DNA from: Mycobacterium sp. DL440
GTDB taxonomy: Bacteria > Actinomycetota > Actinomycetes > Mycobacteriales > Mycobacteriaceae
Direction: 5' to 3'
Length of the DNA: 64,000 bases
NCBI RefSeq assembly: GCF_011745145.1
Contig: NZ_CP050191.1
Span: 6,317,855-6,381,854, forward strand
This document shows, one piece after another, positions 7,800-17,365 of this stretch (position 1 is the stretch's first letter; each line of letters opens with the position of its first letter). Below the pieces are notes generated by a model. The model searched no databases, was not told the DNA's origin, and worked only from the letters and a program-made list of their open reading frames with translations. A program made the position numbers and the translations under genes.

Positions 7800-10717
7800 C
7801 AGGCCAGGGCCTCCTCGGGATCTCGTTGGATCGGTTTCGGCCACGGTTGTGGCACCGGACGTTGACGGACTCGCTGCGGCCACCAGAACCAGCGCCCGAG
7901 CAGCGTGGCGATGGACGGCGTCATCAACGACCGGACCACAAGGGTGTCGAACAGCAAGCCTAGGCCGATAGTGGTGCCGACCTGACCGATAACGATCAAA
8001 CTGCTTACCGCCATCGACGCCATGGTGAAGGCGAAGACCAGTCCTGCGGAGGTGACCACGGCACCGGTGCCGACCATGGCCCGGATGATTCCGGTCTTCA
8101 GCCCGGCGTGGATCTCTTCCTTTATTCGTGAGACGAGCAGCAGGTTGTAGTCCGCACCGACGGCCAGCAGGACGATGACCGACATCGGCATCACCATCCA
8201 GTGCAGTGGGATTCCCACGATGTGCTGCCAGAGCAGGACCGACAGTCCGAAGGCCGAGGCAAGACTCAGCACCACCGTGCCGACGATCACCGCAGAGGCC
8301 ACCACCGCACGGGTGAGCACCAACATGATGATGAAGATCAGGATCAGTGCCGCCGCGGCGACGATGATCAGGTCGTAGTCGGCGCCTTGCTGCATGTCGT
8401 GGTACGTCGCCGAGCTGCCGCCGAGGTAGATCTTGGCTCCCTCGAGCGGGGTTCCCTTGATGGCGTCGGCCGCAGCGATCTTGAGCGGTGCGATGCGGGC
8501 GGTGCCTTCCGGGGTCAGCGGATCACCCTGGTGAATGATGGTGAACCGCACCGCATGTCCGTCCGGCGACATGAACAGTTTGATGCCCCGCTGGAAGTCG
8601 GCGGTCTCGAAGGCTTCCGGCGGCAGATAGAACGAGTCGTCGTTCTTGGCCGTGTCGAACGCCTCGCCCATGGCGGCGGAGTTCTCCTGCATGGCCATCG
8701 TCTGGTCCTGCTGGGCCTTTTGCAGCTGGTACTGGTTCAGCAGCGTCTGCTTCTGATTCTTCATGGTCTGGATCTGTGCCGGCAACACAGCCACCATGCG
8801 CGGCATCAGGTCGGCCATGCGTTGCATCTCCGGAACCAGGTCCTGGAAGTCGTCGGACATCGTGTTGATGCCGTCGAGCGCATCGAAGATGGACCGGATC
8901 GACCAGCACATCGGGATGTCGAAGCAGTGCGGCTCCCAGTACAGGTAGTTGCGGAGCGGCCGGAACTGGTCGTCGAAGTCCGCCAGGTGGTCGCGGACGT
9001 CATTCATGTCGCCGGACGTCGTCTTCATCTTGTCCGCCATGCGCTGCGACACCGCTGCCAGATCCGTCTGGATGCTCATCATCTCGGTCATCGAGTCGAT
9101 GCTGCCCTGCAGATCGTCGGCCTGTTTGAGGATGTTGTCCAGGTTGGTCTGCGCATAGTCGTTGTTCATGATCTGGCCGTTGCCGCTCTGGCCGAGCGCG
9201 TACGGGATCGTCGAGTGCTTGATCGGATCGCCGTCGGGCCGGGTGATGGTCTGCACCTGCGCGATGCCGTGGACGCTTCTGAGTGCCTTGGCGATCTTGT
9301 CGATCACCAGGAAGTCCGCCGGGTTCCGCAGATCGCGGTCGGACTCGATCATCATCAAGTCCGGATTCATCTTGGCCTGCGAGAAGTGCCGGAACGCGGC
9401 GTCGTATCCGACGTTCGTCCCGACGTCCTCGGGCAGGAAGATGCGGTCATTGTAGGTGGTGTGATAGCCGGGCAGGGCCAGTAGTCCCACCAACGCTGCC
9501 ACGATGGCGCACACCAGGATTGCGCCCGGCCAGCGAACGGTGGCGGTGCCCACCCGGTGCCAGCCGCGGGACTTCGAATACCGCTTGGGCTCAAGGATCT
9601 TGCCGAATCGGCTCATCACCGAGATGACGGCCGGCCCCAGGGTCAGTGCCATGGCGACCACCATCGTCATTCCGATCGCCAGTGGAATGCCCATGGTCTG
9701 GAAGTACGGCAGGCGGGTGAAGTACAGGCAGAACGTCGCGCCGGCGATGGTCAGACCCGACGCGAGCACGACATGGGCCGTGCCGTGGAACATGTCGTAG
9801 TAGGCCGCTTCCTTGTCCTCGCCGGCTCTTCGCGCTTCCTGATATCGGCCGATCAGGAAGATCGCGTAGTCGGTGGCCGCGGCGATGGCCAAGGTCACCA
9901 GCATGTTGGTCGCGAACGTCGTGAGACCGAAGAAATTCTGATAGCCCATTAACGCGACAAGTCCACGGGCGCCAGACAATTCGAGTACGACCATTACCAG
10001 CACGATCAGCGTGGTGATGATCGACCGATAGACGCCCAGCAGCATCACCGCGATGACCCCGAAGGTGACGAGCTCGATCAGCTCCATGCTCTCGTCGCCG
10101 ACGATGTTCTGATCGGTGCTGGATGCCGCAGATCCCGTCACATAGGCCTTCACGCCGTCGGGGGCGGGGCTTTCGGTGGCGATGCGCCGGACCGCCTCGA
10201 CAGAGTCGTTGGCCAGCGTCTCGCCCTGGTCGCCGGCGATGTAGACCTGCACGTAGGCGGCCTTACCGTCGCGGCTCTGGGCGCCCTTGGCGGTCAGGGT
10301 GTCGCCCCAGAAGTCCTGCACATGCTGCACATGGGTGGTATCAGCGCGCAGGTCACGCACCATCTGGTCGTAGAAGATGTGTGCCTCGAGGCCCAGCGGC
10401 TTGTCGCCTTCGAGCACGATCATCACCGAGCTGCTGGTGTCGTACTCCTGGAATTTCTTGCCGACCTCCTTGATGGCGATCATCGACGGCGCGTCCGTGG
10501 GACTCATCGACACCGCGCGCATCTTTCCGACGACCTCGAGTTGCGGCACGACGGTGTTGAGCAGTGCGACGATCACGATCCACGCCAGGATGATCGGCAG
10601 GGCGAACGCCCGGATGAATCGTGGGATCGGTGGGCGCGGAGGTGCCGCATGGCGCCCGGTTGCGATGGCGTCGGTCGGGGTGTCGTCGGTCTGGGTTCCT
10701 TCCTTGGGGCTGCTCAT
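7799..10717 (-). CDS. mmpL: MmpL-family RND lipid/siderophore exporter
   Basis: 972 residues, the usual size of MmpL4/MmpL5-type transporters. Topology: one helix near 37-57, a periplasmic domain, five helices 212-400, a second periplasmic domain, then five helices in the last 200 residues. The proton-relay Asp-Tyr pairs typical of MmpL are present in both halves (D283-Y284 in [12 protein letters not shown] and D856-Y857 in [12 protein letters not shown]). A long Q/M/K-rich helical insert in the second periplasmic domain, around 520-690, corresponds to the coiled-coil extension of the MmpL4/5 group, with a conserved Cys pair PHCFDIPMC. It follows mmpS with ATGA overlap. Family members export siderophores or cell-wall lipids and some give drug efflux; the cargo here is unknown. 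Confidence 0.93.
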   Translation of the reverse strand: MSSPKEGTQTDDTPTDAIATGRHAAPPRPPIPRFIRAFALPIILAWIVIVALLNTVVPQLEVVGKMRAVSMSPTDAPSMIAIKEVGKKFQEYDTSSSVMIVLEGDKPLGLEAHIFYDQMVRDLRADTTHVQHVQDFWGDTLTAKGAQSRDGKAAYVQVYIAGDQGETLANDSVEAVRRIATESPAPDGVKAYVTGSAASSTDQNIVGDESMELIELVTFGVIAVMLLGVYRSIITTLIVLVMVVLELSGARGLVALMGYQNFFGLTTFATNMLVTLAIAAATDYAIFLIGRYQEARRAGEDKEAAYYDMFHGTAHVVLASGLTIAGATFCLYFTRLPYFQTMGIPLAIGMTMVVAMALTLGPAVISVMSRFGKILEPKRYSKSRGWHRVGTATVRWPGAILVCAIVAALVGLLALPGYHTTYNDRIFLPEDVGTNVGYDAAFRHFSQAKMNPDLMMIESDRDLRNPADFLVIDKIAKALRSVHGIAQVQTITRPDGDPIKHSTIPYALGQSGNGQIMNNDYAQTNLDNILKQADDLQGSIDSMTEMMSIQTDLAAVSQRMADKMKTTSGDMNDVRDHLADFDDQFRPLRNYLYWEPHCFDIPMCWSIRSIFDALDGINTMSDDFQDLVPEMQRMADLMPRMVAVLPAQIQTMKNQKQTLLNQYQLQKAQQDQTMAMQENSAAMGEAFDTAKNDDSFYLPPEAFETADFQRGIKLFMSPDGHAVRFTIIHQGDPLTPEGTARIAPLKIAAADAIKGTPLEGAKIYLGGSSATYHDMQQGADYDLIIVAAAALILIFIIMLVLTRAVVASAVIVGTVVLSLASAFGLSVLLWQHIVGIPLHWMVMPMSVIVLLAVGADYNLLLVSRIKEEIHAGLKTGIIRAMVGTGAVVTSAGLVFAFTMASMAVSSLIVIGQVGTTIGLGLLFDTLVVRSLMTPSIATLLGRWFWWPQRVRQRPVPQPWPKPIQRDPEEALA

Positions 10718-11139
10718 GCTGCCTTCACATAGCAGAAGGTTTGGGCGTTCAATCCAGTAACCGTTCTCTCTTCTTTGACCTCGTCATCGACGGTGACTCG
10801 GCAACTGATGCTGTCCCCGTCGCCTTGCGCCATGATGTTCGGCTGCACCGAGGGCAACGTGGTTTGCAGTGTCAAAGTCCATGGCAGCGGCACAGTTCCG
10901 GTGCGTTGGGGTTTGCCTTCGAGGTCCATGTAGTTGATGACGGCAGTGCTGCCCGCGCCGAAGATTTCGTACTTCACGAACGTGGGGTTGAAGTCCTCGG
11001 CGTTATCCGAGGTGGTGTCGGTGATGATGACCGGATGCGCGCCGAAGACCTTGCGGACGTTCGTGACGATCAGCACGCCGGCCACTATGGCGACGATGAT
11101 CAGTACGGGAAGCCAGATTCGGCGAATTGCGCCGATCAT
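10714..11139 (-). CDS. mmpS: MmpS-family periplasmic adaptor
   Basis: 141 residues: a short cytoplasmic start, a single membrane anchor about 8-26 ([17 protein letters not shown]), and a periplasmic beta-rich domain with [18 protein letters not shown], the standard MmpS core, and two Cys near residues 113 and 136. MmpS proteins act with the adjacent MmpL in export. The stop overlaps the mmpL start by four bases (10714-10717). It is the first gene of the operon; the intergenic operator at 11265-11291 and the divergent TetR gene suggest repression by that TetR protein. Confidence 0.92.
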   Translation of the reverse strand: MIGAIRRIWLPVLIIVAIVAGVLIVTNVRKVFGAHPVIITDTTSDNAEDFNPTFVKYEIFGAGSTAVINYMDLEGKPQRTGTVPLPWTLTLQTTLPSVQPNIMAQGDGDSISCRVTVDDEVKEERTVTGLNAQTFCYVKAA

Positions 11140-11264
11140 CGCGACCGTCCTGAGGGAAAGGCCGCTGCGGGCGTATCGGCTGTAATTGTGGGCCTCCCGA
11201 CGTTCGATGCGTTCGCGACCTGGCTGTTAGGCGGCCTACGCAGTTCGAAGGGTAAGTTAGTCGA

Positions 11265-11291
11265 ATAAGTGGATAGTTTCAATCCACTTAT
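11265..11291 (+). promoter_or_regulatory. Palindromic operator between mmpS/mmpL operon and tetR
   Basis: ATAAGTGGAT (11265-11274) and ATCCACTTAT (11282-11291) are perfect 10-bp arms separated by 7 nt, in the 178-bp gap between divergent mmpS and tetR genes. Further TAAGT (11253-11257) and ACTTA (11302-11306) half-sites flank it. Size, symmetry and position fit a TetR-family operator controlling both directions. Binding is inferred. Confidence 0.75.
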
Positions 11292-11317
11292 GACGCCGCT
11301 CACTTAAGCTGGGAGAT

Positions 11318-11980
11318 ATGACCGAGGAAACACGCCGCGTACTGCGTAGGGACGCAGAGCGCAACCGGCAGCGGGTGCTCGAAGCCGCGCGGGAGCTGTT
11401 TGCCGAGAAAGGTCTCGAAGCGACGCTGAACGACGTCGCGCGGCACGCCAACCTCGGGGTGGGCACGGTCTACCGGCGGTTCGCCACGAAGGAGGAGCTG
11501 ATCGCGGCCATCTTCGTAGACGGTATGCAGCAGCTCACCGCGCTGGCCGAAACCGCACTGCAACAAGAAGATTCATGGCAGGGATTCGCGTGGTATGTCG
11601 AGAAGATGTGCGAGATCACGGCGACTGACCGAGGGTTGCGGGAAATTGCGTTCAGCAAGGCTTACGGCTGCGACCGGGTGAAGGCCTGCCAGGAGCAGCT
11701 CGTCCCGGTGTTGACCAAGCTCGTCGAGCGGGCGCAGAGCGACGGCTACCTACGTCCGGAGGCGTCGTCGACGGACACGCCGCTCTTCGGGCTCTTGGCC
11801 GGCGCGGTAAGCGAGTTCGCCGGTCATGTCGACCCCCACCTCTGGCGCCGATATGTGGCCATCCTGCTGGACGGCATGCGCTGCCACGCTGACCAGTCAC
11901 CCATCCCGGTGAAAGCGCTCGACAAAGAAGGGCTCGACACCGCGATGCAGACATGGGAGCCGGCCGGGCCGCCGCGGTGA
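11318..11980 (+). CDS. TetR-family transcriptional regulator
   Basis: 220 residues. The N-terminal helix-turn-helix spans about 18-65 (LEAARELFAEKGLEATLNDVARHANLGVGTVYRRF is its continuous core, split here as LFAEKG, TLNDVARHANLGVGTVYRRF). The C-terminal ligand domain has Cys residues near 97 and 127. It is divergent from mmpS-mmpL across a palindrome it probably binds. In mycobacteria such local regulators usually repress the adjacent efflux operon and are released by a ligand. The 3' end overlaps an upstream in-frame ATG of the GNAT gene. Confidence 0.92.
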   Translation: MTEETRRVLRRDAERNRQRVLEAARELFAEKGLEATLNDVARHANLGVGTVYRRFATKEELIAAIFVDGMQQLTALAETALQQEDSWQGFAWYVEKMCEITATDRGLREIAFSKAYGCDRVKACQEQLVPVLTKLVERAQSDGYLRPEASSTDTPLFGLLAGAVSEFAGHVDPHLWRRYVAILLDGMRCHADQSPIPVKALDKEGLDTAMQTWEPAGPPR

Positions 11981-12039
11981 CAACCGCCCCCGGGGTGGCG
12001 CCGACGTTTCGGGAACGCTTGTGTGGGCACAATATCCAC

Positions 12040-12900
12040 GTGGGAATCAACGGTGAGGCAGAAGTGGGTGCAGGTCAGTTGTTCTGCGGTGTCGATCTGG
12101 CCCGGCGTATCGAGAAGGCCGAGTCGGATCTGATCGTCGCGGCGACCCGGGCCGCCCGTGACCGTGGCGCCGACGGGCTGACGTTGCCGGTGGCCGGCGG
12201 ATTCGCCTGTTTCGCCGAGACCGGTTCGCCGATGAACAAGGTGGTCGGCCTCGGCTTCGGCGGCGTGCCCGATGAAGCGGTGCTGGGCGAGATCGAGCGG
12301 GCTTTCGCTGCCGCGGGCAGCGAAACCCGGGTGGAGCTGTCCAGCCTGGCCGATCCCGAGATCGCCGCGCTGTTGTCCGGCCGGGGCTATCGCCTCGTCG
12401 AGTTCGAGAACGTCCTCGGCCGCCCTATCGGCGTCGAGGCGCCGTTGGTCACAGAGGTGGACGTGCGCCGGGCCGCCGATCTCACCGCCTGGGTGAACAT
12501 CGTGGTGGAGGGTTTCGCCCATCCCGACGGTGAAGGCGCGGTCAGCCATGAGCAGTTCCCCGCCGGTATCATCGAGCGGGCCGAGCGTGACATCGAAAAA
12601 GCCGGGGCCACACCATATATCGCGCTGTGTGACGGGGCGGTCGCCGGCGGCGCGATGATGCGGTTGGCCGATGGGATCGCTCAGTTGGCGGGAGCCGCGA
12701 CGGCTCCGGCCTACCGGCGTCGCGGCGTCCAGGCCGCGCTGCTGGCGGCGCGGCTGGCCGAGGCTGCCGACGCCGGATGCGAGATCGCCGTGGTGACGAC
12801 GGCGCCCGGCTCGAAGTCTCAGCACAACGTGCAGCGCAGAGGTTTTCAACTGCTCTACACCCGGGCGATCCTGGTGAAACCGGCCGAGGCGGTTCAGTAG
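12040..12900 (+). CDS. GNAT-family N-acetyltransferase
   Basis: 286 residues from a GTG at 12040; an in-frame ATG at 11953 would overlap tetR by 28 bp and adds a low-complexity stretch, so the GTG is preferred but not proven. The C-terminal part, about residues 130-285, is a GNAT domain: a PYIALCDGAVAGGAMM strand pair, then the acetyl-CoA pyrophosphate loop APAYRRRGVQAAL followed by a long helix. The N-terminal 130 residues are a less recognisable related domain, as in two-lobe actinobacterial GNATs. Acceptor unknown. It overlaps the convergent PPOX gene by 7 bp. Confidence 0.75.
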   Translation: MGINGEAEVGAGQLFCGVDLARRIEKAESDLIVAATRAARDRGADGLTLPVAGGFACFAETGSPMNKVVGLGFGGVPDEAVLGEIERAFAAAGSETRVELSSLADPEIAALLSGRGYRLVEFENVLGRPIGVEAPLVTEVDVRRAADLTAWVNIVVEGFAHPDGEGAVSHEQFPAGIIERAERDIEKAGATPYIALCDGAVAGGAMMRLADGIAQLAGAATAPAYRRRGVQAALLAARLAEAADAGCEIAVVTTAPGSKSQHNVQRRGFQLLYTRAILVKPAEAVQ

Positions 12901-13508
12901 AGCATCTTGCGCAGGCTGTCCTCGCTGTAATACGCGTCGAGCTCGGCCTGGGTCTGCTCGGGTTTGAAGGCCTTGGCCATCTGCGCCACCGAGGGCACCG
13001 CAGTCGGGTTCCAGCTCTCGGGCTTCCACGCCTCCGAACGCAGGAATGCCTTCGGGCAGTGGAAGAACACTTCTTCGATGGCGATCTCCAGAGCCAGGAT
13101 CGGCCGCTTGCTGCCTACCACCATGGCATCGAAATAGTCGGCGTCCGAAAGGATCTGGGCGGTGCCGTTGATACGCAGGGTGTCACCGCGGCCGGGGATG
13201 ACGAACACGGTGCCCACGTGCGGTCGCTGCAGGATATTGAGGAAGCCGTCGACGCGCCGGTTGCCGGGCCGTTCCGGGATCGCGATCGTGGTGTCATCGA
13301 TGATCTGGACGAAACCCGCTGGGTCCCCCTTGGGGGAGACGTCGACGCGGCCGTGCGCATCGGTGGTCGCCACGAAGCCCAGTGGTGACTGCTTGAGCCA
13401 GCCCTGCTGCGCTTCAGACAGGCGGTCGGTCACCTTCTTGGCTACTGCTGCTGTGGGTTGCCCGACGATGGCGCGCAGCTCATCCGCGGAGGTCACTTCT
13501 CGGCGCAT
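12894..13508 (-). CDS. PPOX-type FMN flavoprotein (MSMEG_1061-like)
   Basis: 204 residues of the pyridoxamine 5'-phosphate oxidase split-barrel fold. Seen: GFVATTDAHGRVDVSPKGD, the typical first barrel strands with a flavin-phosphate Lys, and a TLRINGTAQILSD strand followed by VFFHCPKAFLRSEAW, which I associate with a FMN-binding subfamily named after an M. smegmatis protein. The substrate is unknown. ATG start at 13508. It is in the same direction as menE downstream, 81 bp away, and could be transcribed before it. Confidence 0.8.
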   Translation of the reverse strand: MRREVTSADELRAIVGQPTAAVAKKVTDRLSEAQQGWLKQSPLGFVATTDAHGRVDVSPKGDPAGFVQIIDDTTIAIPERPGNRRVDGFLNILQRPHVGTVFVIPGRGDTLRINGTAQILSDADYFDAMVVGSKRPILALEIAIEEVFFHCPKAFLRSEAWKPESWNPTAVPSVAQMAKAFKPEQTQAELDAYYSEDSLRKMLY

Positions 13509-13589
13509 GTGTCCATCATGCCTGCGTCGACAACTGAATTGTCTTGACCCGGAATTCGGTGGCCGGCCTGCGAGAGCAACGCCCCGGGC

Positions 13590-14681
13590 TCAGCTGTATC
13601 GGGCGGCCAGCGCTCGGCGGTCCACCTTGCCGATGCCGCGACGCGGCAACTCGTCGACAATGTGCACCTCGCGCGGTGCCGCGGTGGCATCCAGGGTTTG
13701 TGACACCTGGGCCCGGAGTTCAGCCACGTCGGGGGCCGCCGAACCCGGGGTCAGTACCAGCGCGACCACCACCCGCTGACCGAGTCGCTCGTCGCGGACC
13801 CCGAACACCGCGCAGTCGGCGATCGCCGGGTGGCCGGCCAGTGCGGACTCGACCAGTTGTGGCAGCACCGTCAGCCCGCCCGTGCTGACCGCGTCGTCTA
13901 CCCGGCCCAGGACCCGGAGCGCGCCCGAATCATCCACGGCGCCAAGATCATCGGTGCGGAACCAGCCAGGCTCGGCGAACGGGTCAGGTGTGATCGGGTT
14001 GCGATACCCTTTGGCCACGGTGGCGCCGCCGAGCAGGATGCGGGCATTTTCGATACGGACCTTCACGCCGTCGAGTGCCACGCCGTCGTACACGCAGCCA
14101 CCGGCGGTCTCGCTCATCCCGTAGGTGCGCACCACGTTAACCCCCGCCGCCTGCGCACGTTCGGCCACGCCGCCAGGCATCGGCCCGCCGCCGATCAGCA
14201 CGGCATCGAGTTCGGCCAGCGCGTCCGCGGCGGCGGGGTCCTGCAAGGACTTGTCCAGCTGCACCGCAACCAGTGAGGCGTAGCGGCGTCCAGTACCCAA
14301 AGCGGCCACCGCAGAGGGCAACTCGCTCGGGACGAACGAAGCCGGGACGGCGACGGGCGTGGTGCCGGCCAGCGTGCTGCGCACCAGGACCTGCAGGCCC
14401 GCAATGTGATGGGCGGGCAGGGCGAGCAGCCACCGCCCCTCACCACCCAGCCGGGCGTGGGTGGACTCGGCGCTGGATCGCAACGCAGCCGCCGTCAGCA
14501 ACGCGCCTTTGGGTTTGCCGGTGGTGCCCGACGTCGAGATCACCAGGGCGACGTCGTCGTCGATGTCGTCCCCTGCGCGCAAAGTGGTTGTCAGCAGGGA
14601 CGTCTGACGTTCGTCGTCGGCGGGCACCGGCAGGATCGCCGACCCGCGTCCGGCCAGGACGTCATCGAGGACCGCCAGCAA
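13590..14681 (-). CDS. menE: o-Succinylbenzoate-CoA ligase MenE
   Basis: An adenylate-forming ligase that activates 2-succinylbenzoate to its CoA ester in menaquinone synthesis. Seen: the P-loop STSGTTGKPKG at about 49-59, the PAHHIAGLQVLVRS substrate region, RTYGMSETAGGCVYDG, FRTDDLG, and the C-terminal RRGIGKVDR with the catalytic Lys. 363 residues from a TTG at 14681, close to the M. tuberculosis protein. In-frame sequence that looks coding (VLRPVTVGSATDE) extends upstream to about 14735 with only CTG or ATA as possible starts, so the true start may be upstream and overlap the DUF3349 gene. It forms an operon with that gene. Confidence 0.9.
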   Translation of the reverse strand: MLAVLDDVLAGRGSAILPVPADDERQTSLLTTTLRAGDDIDDDVALVISTSGTTGKPKGALLTAAALRSSAESTHARLGGEGRWLLALPAHHIAGLQVLVRSTLAGTTPVAVPASFVPSELPSAVAALGTGRRYASLVAVQLDKSLQDPAAADALAELDAVLIGGGPMPGGVAERAQAAGVNVVRTYGMSETAGGCVYDGVALDGVKVRIENARILLGGATVAKGYRNPITPDPFAEPGWFRTDDLGAVDDSGALRVLGRVDDAVSTGGLTVLPQLVESALAGHPAIADCAVFGVRDERLGQRVVVALVLTPGSAAPDVAELRAQVSQTLDATAAPREVHIVDELPRRGIGKVDRRALAARYS

Positions 14682-14722
14682 CTCATCCGTCGCGGATCCG
14701 ACGGTGACGGGGCGCAGGACGG

Positions 14723-15076
14723 CTATGCCGGGCCCCCTGGCTCTTTCGGGTCGTCGCCGTTGTCACTGCCGGTGTCGTTGACGTCTTCGCCATCGCGCGG
14801 ATCGTCCAACGGCCAGCCCTTGGCGGCCAGTCGTGCCCGTACTCGTTCGACGTCCTCGGCGCGGGGCAGCTCGTCGGTGATCTGAGTGATCAGGACCCCG
14901 ATGTCGATGTGATCGAAATCACCGCGATCGATGAGATCCCGTGCGACGGCCTTGACTTCGTCGTTGGTCAGGCGCCGGGTCAACAGCGCCAACAGCGGCA
15001 CCCGGTCTGGTCCTGGCACCCCCTCGGGGTACCCGGCGTTCAGCCAGGCCGCGATCTTCGCGAGAAATGCGTTCAC
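14723..15076 (-). CDS. DUF3349 protein (copy 1)
   Basis: 117 residues from GTG at 15076, preceded by AGGAG at a good distance; the longer frame to 15265 is unlikely. Seen: LAKIAAWLNAGYPEGVP, the DUF3349 signature, then P-LLALLTRRLTNDEV and a C-terminal RLAAKGWPL, followed by a low-complexity acidic tail (NDTGSDNGDD). DUF3349 is a small all-helical actinobacterial family without known function. It matches Rv0543c next to menE. A paralog is at 16950-17258 on the other side of pitA. Confidence 0.85.
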   Translation of the reverse strand: MNAFLAKIAAWLNAGYPEGVPGPDRVPLLALLTRRLTNDEVKAVARDLIDRGDFDHIDIGVLITQITDELPRAEDVERVRARLAAKGWPLDDPRDGEDVNDTGSDNGDDPKEPGGPA

Positions 15077-15194
15077 TGCGCCTACTCCTGATGGTGCACC
15101 CCGAGGCTGCTGTCCCAATTCGGTGGGGCAGCAGCCGGAAGACCGCATTGATGTTAGTGGTGCCGGCCGACTCTGGCTCGCAGTGAACTTATCG

Positions 15195-15211
15195 GCCGAT
15201 CGAGGATCGGC
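15195..15211 (+). promoter_or_regulatory. Inverted repeat in the DUF3349/pitA divergent gap
   Basis: GCCGATC-GAG-GATCGGC, perfect 7-bp arms, in the 269-bp space between the divergent DUF3349 (start 15076) and pitA (start 15346) genes. It is a possible operator; the regulator is unknown and chance occurrence in GC-rich DNA is possible. Confidence 0.3.
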
Positions 15212-15345
15212 AAACCGCCCCGGCGAACAATCCGGGGTGGGCAGATGAACACTCGGTGAACTCATTTGAAGCGTATTAGAATTCCCAGCTCAGCGAGGTG
15301 TTTCTGGCTGGTCAAAATCGCCTGCGGTCCGACAGAATTACCGCC

Positions 15346-16617
15346 ATGAGCGCTGAGCTGATCGTCCTGGTGCTGTTGATAGCAACGGCACTGGCTTTTG
15401 ACTTCACAAACGGCTTTCACGACACCGGCAACGCCATGGCCACCTCGATCGCCACCCGCGCTCTCAAGCCGAAGACAGCGGTGCTGCTGGCCGGGGTGCT
15501 GAACTTGGTCGGTGCGTTCCTCTCGGTCGAGGTCGCCATCACGGTCACCAGCTCGGTGCTGAAAATCCAGGACTCCAAGACCGGATCCCTGATCCCGACG
15601 ATCGATGCCTCGACCGGGCTGACGATCATCTTCGCCGGCCTGATCGGCGGCATCCTGTGGAACCTGCTGACGTGGTTGTTCGGCATCCCGTCGAGCTCGT
15701 CGCATGCGCTGTTCGGTGGGTTGATCGGCGCCGGCCTGGCGGCGGTCGGTCTGGCCGGGGTGAACTGGTCCGGCGTCAGTCAGAAGGTGCTCATCCCGGC
15801 GGTGGCCGCCCCGGTGATCGCCTGCCTGGTGGCCGGCTGCGGCACCTGGCTCGTCTACCGCATCACCCGCAACGTCGCGCAGAAGCGTCGTGAGTCGGGC
15901 TTCCGCTGGGGACAGATCGCCACCGCCTCGCTCGTTGCGCTCTCGCACGGAACCAACGACGCCCAGAAGACGATGGGCGTCATCGCGCTCGCCCTCATCA
16001 CCACCGGTCATCTCAGCGGGGACGTGAAGAACGACGGGCTGCCGTTCTGGATCATCGCCTCGTGCGCGCTGGCCATTGGCCTGGGCACCTACATAGGCGG
16101 CTGGCGGGTGATCCGCACGCTGGGCAAGGGTCTCGTCGAGATCGAGTCCCCGCAGGGCCTGGCCGCCGAGGCATCCTCGGCCGCGATCATCCTGAGCTCC
16201 AGCGCGGCCGGCATGGCCCTGTCCACCACCCACGTGGCGACCGGTTCGATCCTGGGCAGCGGTGTCGGTAAGCCCGGTGCCGAGGTGCGCTGGGCGGTCG
16301 CCGGCCGGATGGCGGTGGCCTGGCTGGTCACGCTGCCCGCCGCAGGCCTCGTCGGTGCGCTGGCCTATTGGCTGTCCCACGGGGTGGAGTCACTGACCTC
16401 CTCGTCGCTGGCCGGTGACGGGCTGATCTTCCTGGTCCTGGTCGCCCTGTCCGGGTACATGTGGTGGCGCGCCCAGCAGCAGAAGGTCGACCACAGCAAC
16501 GTCAACGCCGATTGGGATCAGTCCACCAACTCGGTGGTGCCCGCCGAGGTGCGCGACGCCGCCATCCCGAGCAACGACAAGCCCGAGAAGTCCGGCGCCG
16601 ACAAGGCCGCGGTCTGA
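15346..16617 (+). CDS. pitA: Low-affinity inorganic phosphate transporter PitA
   Basis: 423 residues from ATG 15346; an upstream in-frame start at 15298 adds a non-hydrophobic, poorly supported leader. PiT family (SLC20/Pho4): duplicated signature segments FTNGFHDTGNAMATSIATR near the N terminus and LSHGTNDAQKTMGVIAL in the middle, about ten membrane helices, and a hydrophilic C terminus. It imports phosphate as a metal-phosphate complex with protons. It is co-oriented with a small membrane protein (16655) and a DUF3349 protein (16950), likely one operon. In M. tuberculosis the counterpart Rv0545c is on the same strand as menE; here pitA is inverted relative to menE. Confidence 0.93.
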   Translation: MSAELIVLVLLIATALAFDFTNGFHDTGNAMATSIATRALKPKTAVLLAGVLNLVGAFLSVEVAITVTSSVLKIQDSKTGSLIPTIDASTGLTIIFAGLIGGILWNLLTWLFGIPSSSSHALFGGLIGAGLAAVGLAGVNWSGVSQKVLIPAVAAPVIACLVAGCGTWLVYRITRNVAQKRRESGFRWGQIATASLVALSHGTNDAQKTMGVIALALITTGHLSGDVKNDGLPFWIIASCALAIGLGTYIGGWRVIRTLGKGLVEIESPQGLAAEASSAAIILSSSAAGMALSTTHVATGSILGSGVGKPGAEVRWAVAGRMAVAWLVTLPAAGLVGALAYWLSHGVESLTSSSLAGDGLIFLVLVALSGYMWWRAQQQKVDHSNVNADWDQSTNSVVPAEVRDAAIPSNDKPEKSGADKAAV

Positions 16618-16654
16618 TCGCCCCGACCACATACAGCGGACACAAGGAATCGTA

Positions 16655-16939
16655 ATGACTTATCTGGAAGCCATTTTCAAGGTGCTCGTGGTGGGGCTGA
16701 TCCTCGGCGCCGGTCTGCCTGCGGTGTTCGCCGCGGGACTCGTGACCTACTCCAACGGTGCCGGCGGCGTGAACGCCGACGGCACCACCCACGCCCCCAA
16801 CCCGGCGCTGAAGGCCCTCGGATTGGCGTTGTTCGTCCTGGTCGGTCTGGTGATCCTGGTGGCCATCGCGTGGATCACGCGGACCACGATGATCCACCAC
16901 ACCGGTATCGACCTCTTCCCGTTCCTGCCCACGAAGTGA
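16655..16939 (+). CDS. Small membrane protein (Rv0544c-like)
   Basis: 94 residues with two predicted membrane helices, about 8-30 (VLVVGLILGAGLPAVFAAGLV) and 51-73 (LKALGLALFVLVGLVILVAIAW), joined by a hydrophilic loop with a glycine- and asparagine-rich start, and a short C-terminal tail. It lies 37 bp after pitA and 10 bp before a DUF3349 gene, so the three are probably co-transcribed. By position it corresponds to the conserved membrane protein between pitA and DUF3349 in M. tuberculosis. Function unknown; a role with PitA is possible. Confidence 0.8.
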   Translation: MTYLEAIFKVLVVGLILGAGLPAVFAAGLVTYSNGAGGVNADGTTHAPNPALKALGLALFVLVGLVILVAIAWITRTTMIHHTGIDLFPFLPTK

Positions 16940-16949
16940 GCTGAGCATC

Positions 16950-17258
16950 ATGGCTGAAACGACGAGCTTCCTGGACAACGTGCTGCGCTGGCTGCGTGCC
17001 GGTTACCCCGAAGGGGTGCCGCACACGGATCAGTTCGCCCTGCTGGCGCTGCTGACCCGGTCACTGTCCGAGGACGAGGTGGTCCAAGCCGCCCACAACA
17101 TCCTGCGGTCCAGCACCGGCGACAGCCCTGTTACCGACGACGACATCCGTCTTGCGGTGCAGGACGTCATCGACAAGGAGCCCAACCCCGAAGAGGTCAA
17201 TCAGGTTGCCTCGCGGCTGGCCTCGGTGGGCTGGCCGCTGTCGACACCCTCGCGCTGA
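16950..17258 (+). CDS. DUF3349 protein (copy 2)
   Basis: 102 residues. It shares with copy 1 the pattern FLDNVLRWLRAGYPEGVPHTD, LLALLTRSLSEDEV and RLASVGWPLSTP. It lacks the acidic tail of copy 1. Third gene of the pitA unit. Having two paralogs on both sides of pitA suggests a local duplication. Function unknown. Confidence 0.85.
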   Translation: MAETTSFLDNVLRWLRAGYPEGVPHTDQFALLALLTRSLSEDEVVQAAHNILRSSTGDSPVTDDDIRLAVQDVIDKEPNPEEVNQVASRLASVGWPLSTPSR

Positions 17259-17365
17259 ATTCTCGGGCCGCTTCGGCGGGCCGGCCATTCGCGTCGCCGT
17301 TTTCCACTCCAGGGTCGCGGCCGCAGCGGATCGACGACCCAGAGGTAGAAAGCGGCGTGGGGGAC

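Noticed and set aside
17259..17365. GGGCCGCTTCGGCGGGCC hairpin between DUF3349 and glyoxalase
   Set aside because: Imperfect short stem without T-run; similar structures are common by chance in this GC-rich DNA.
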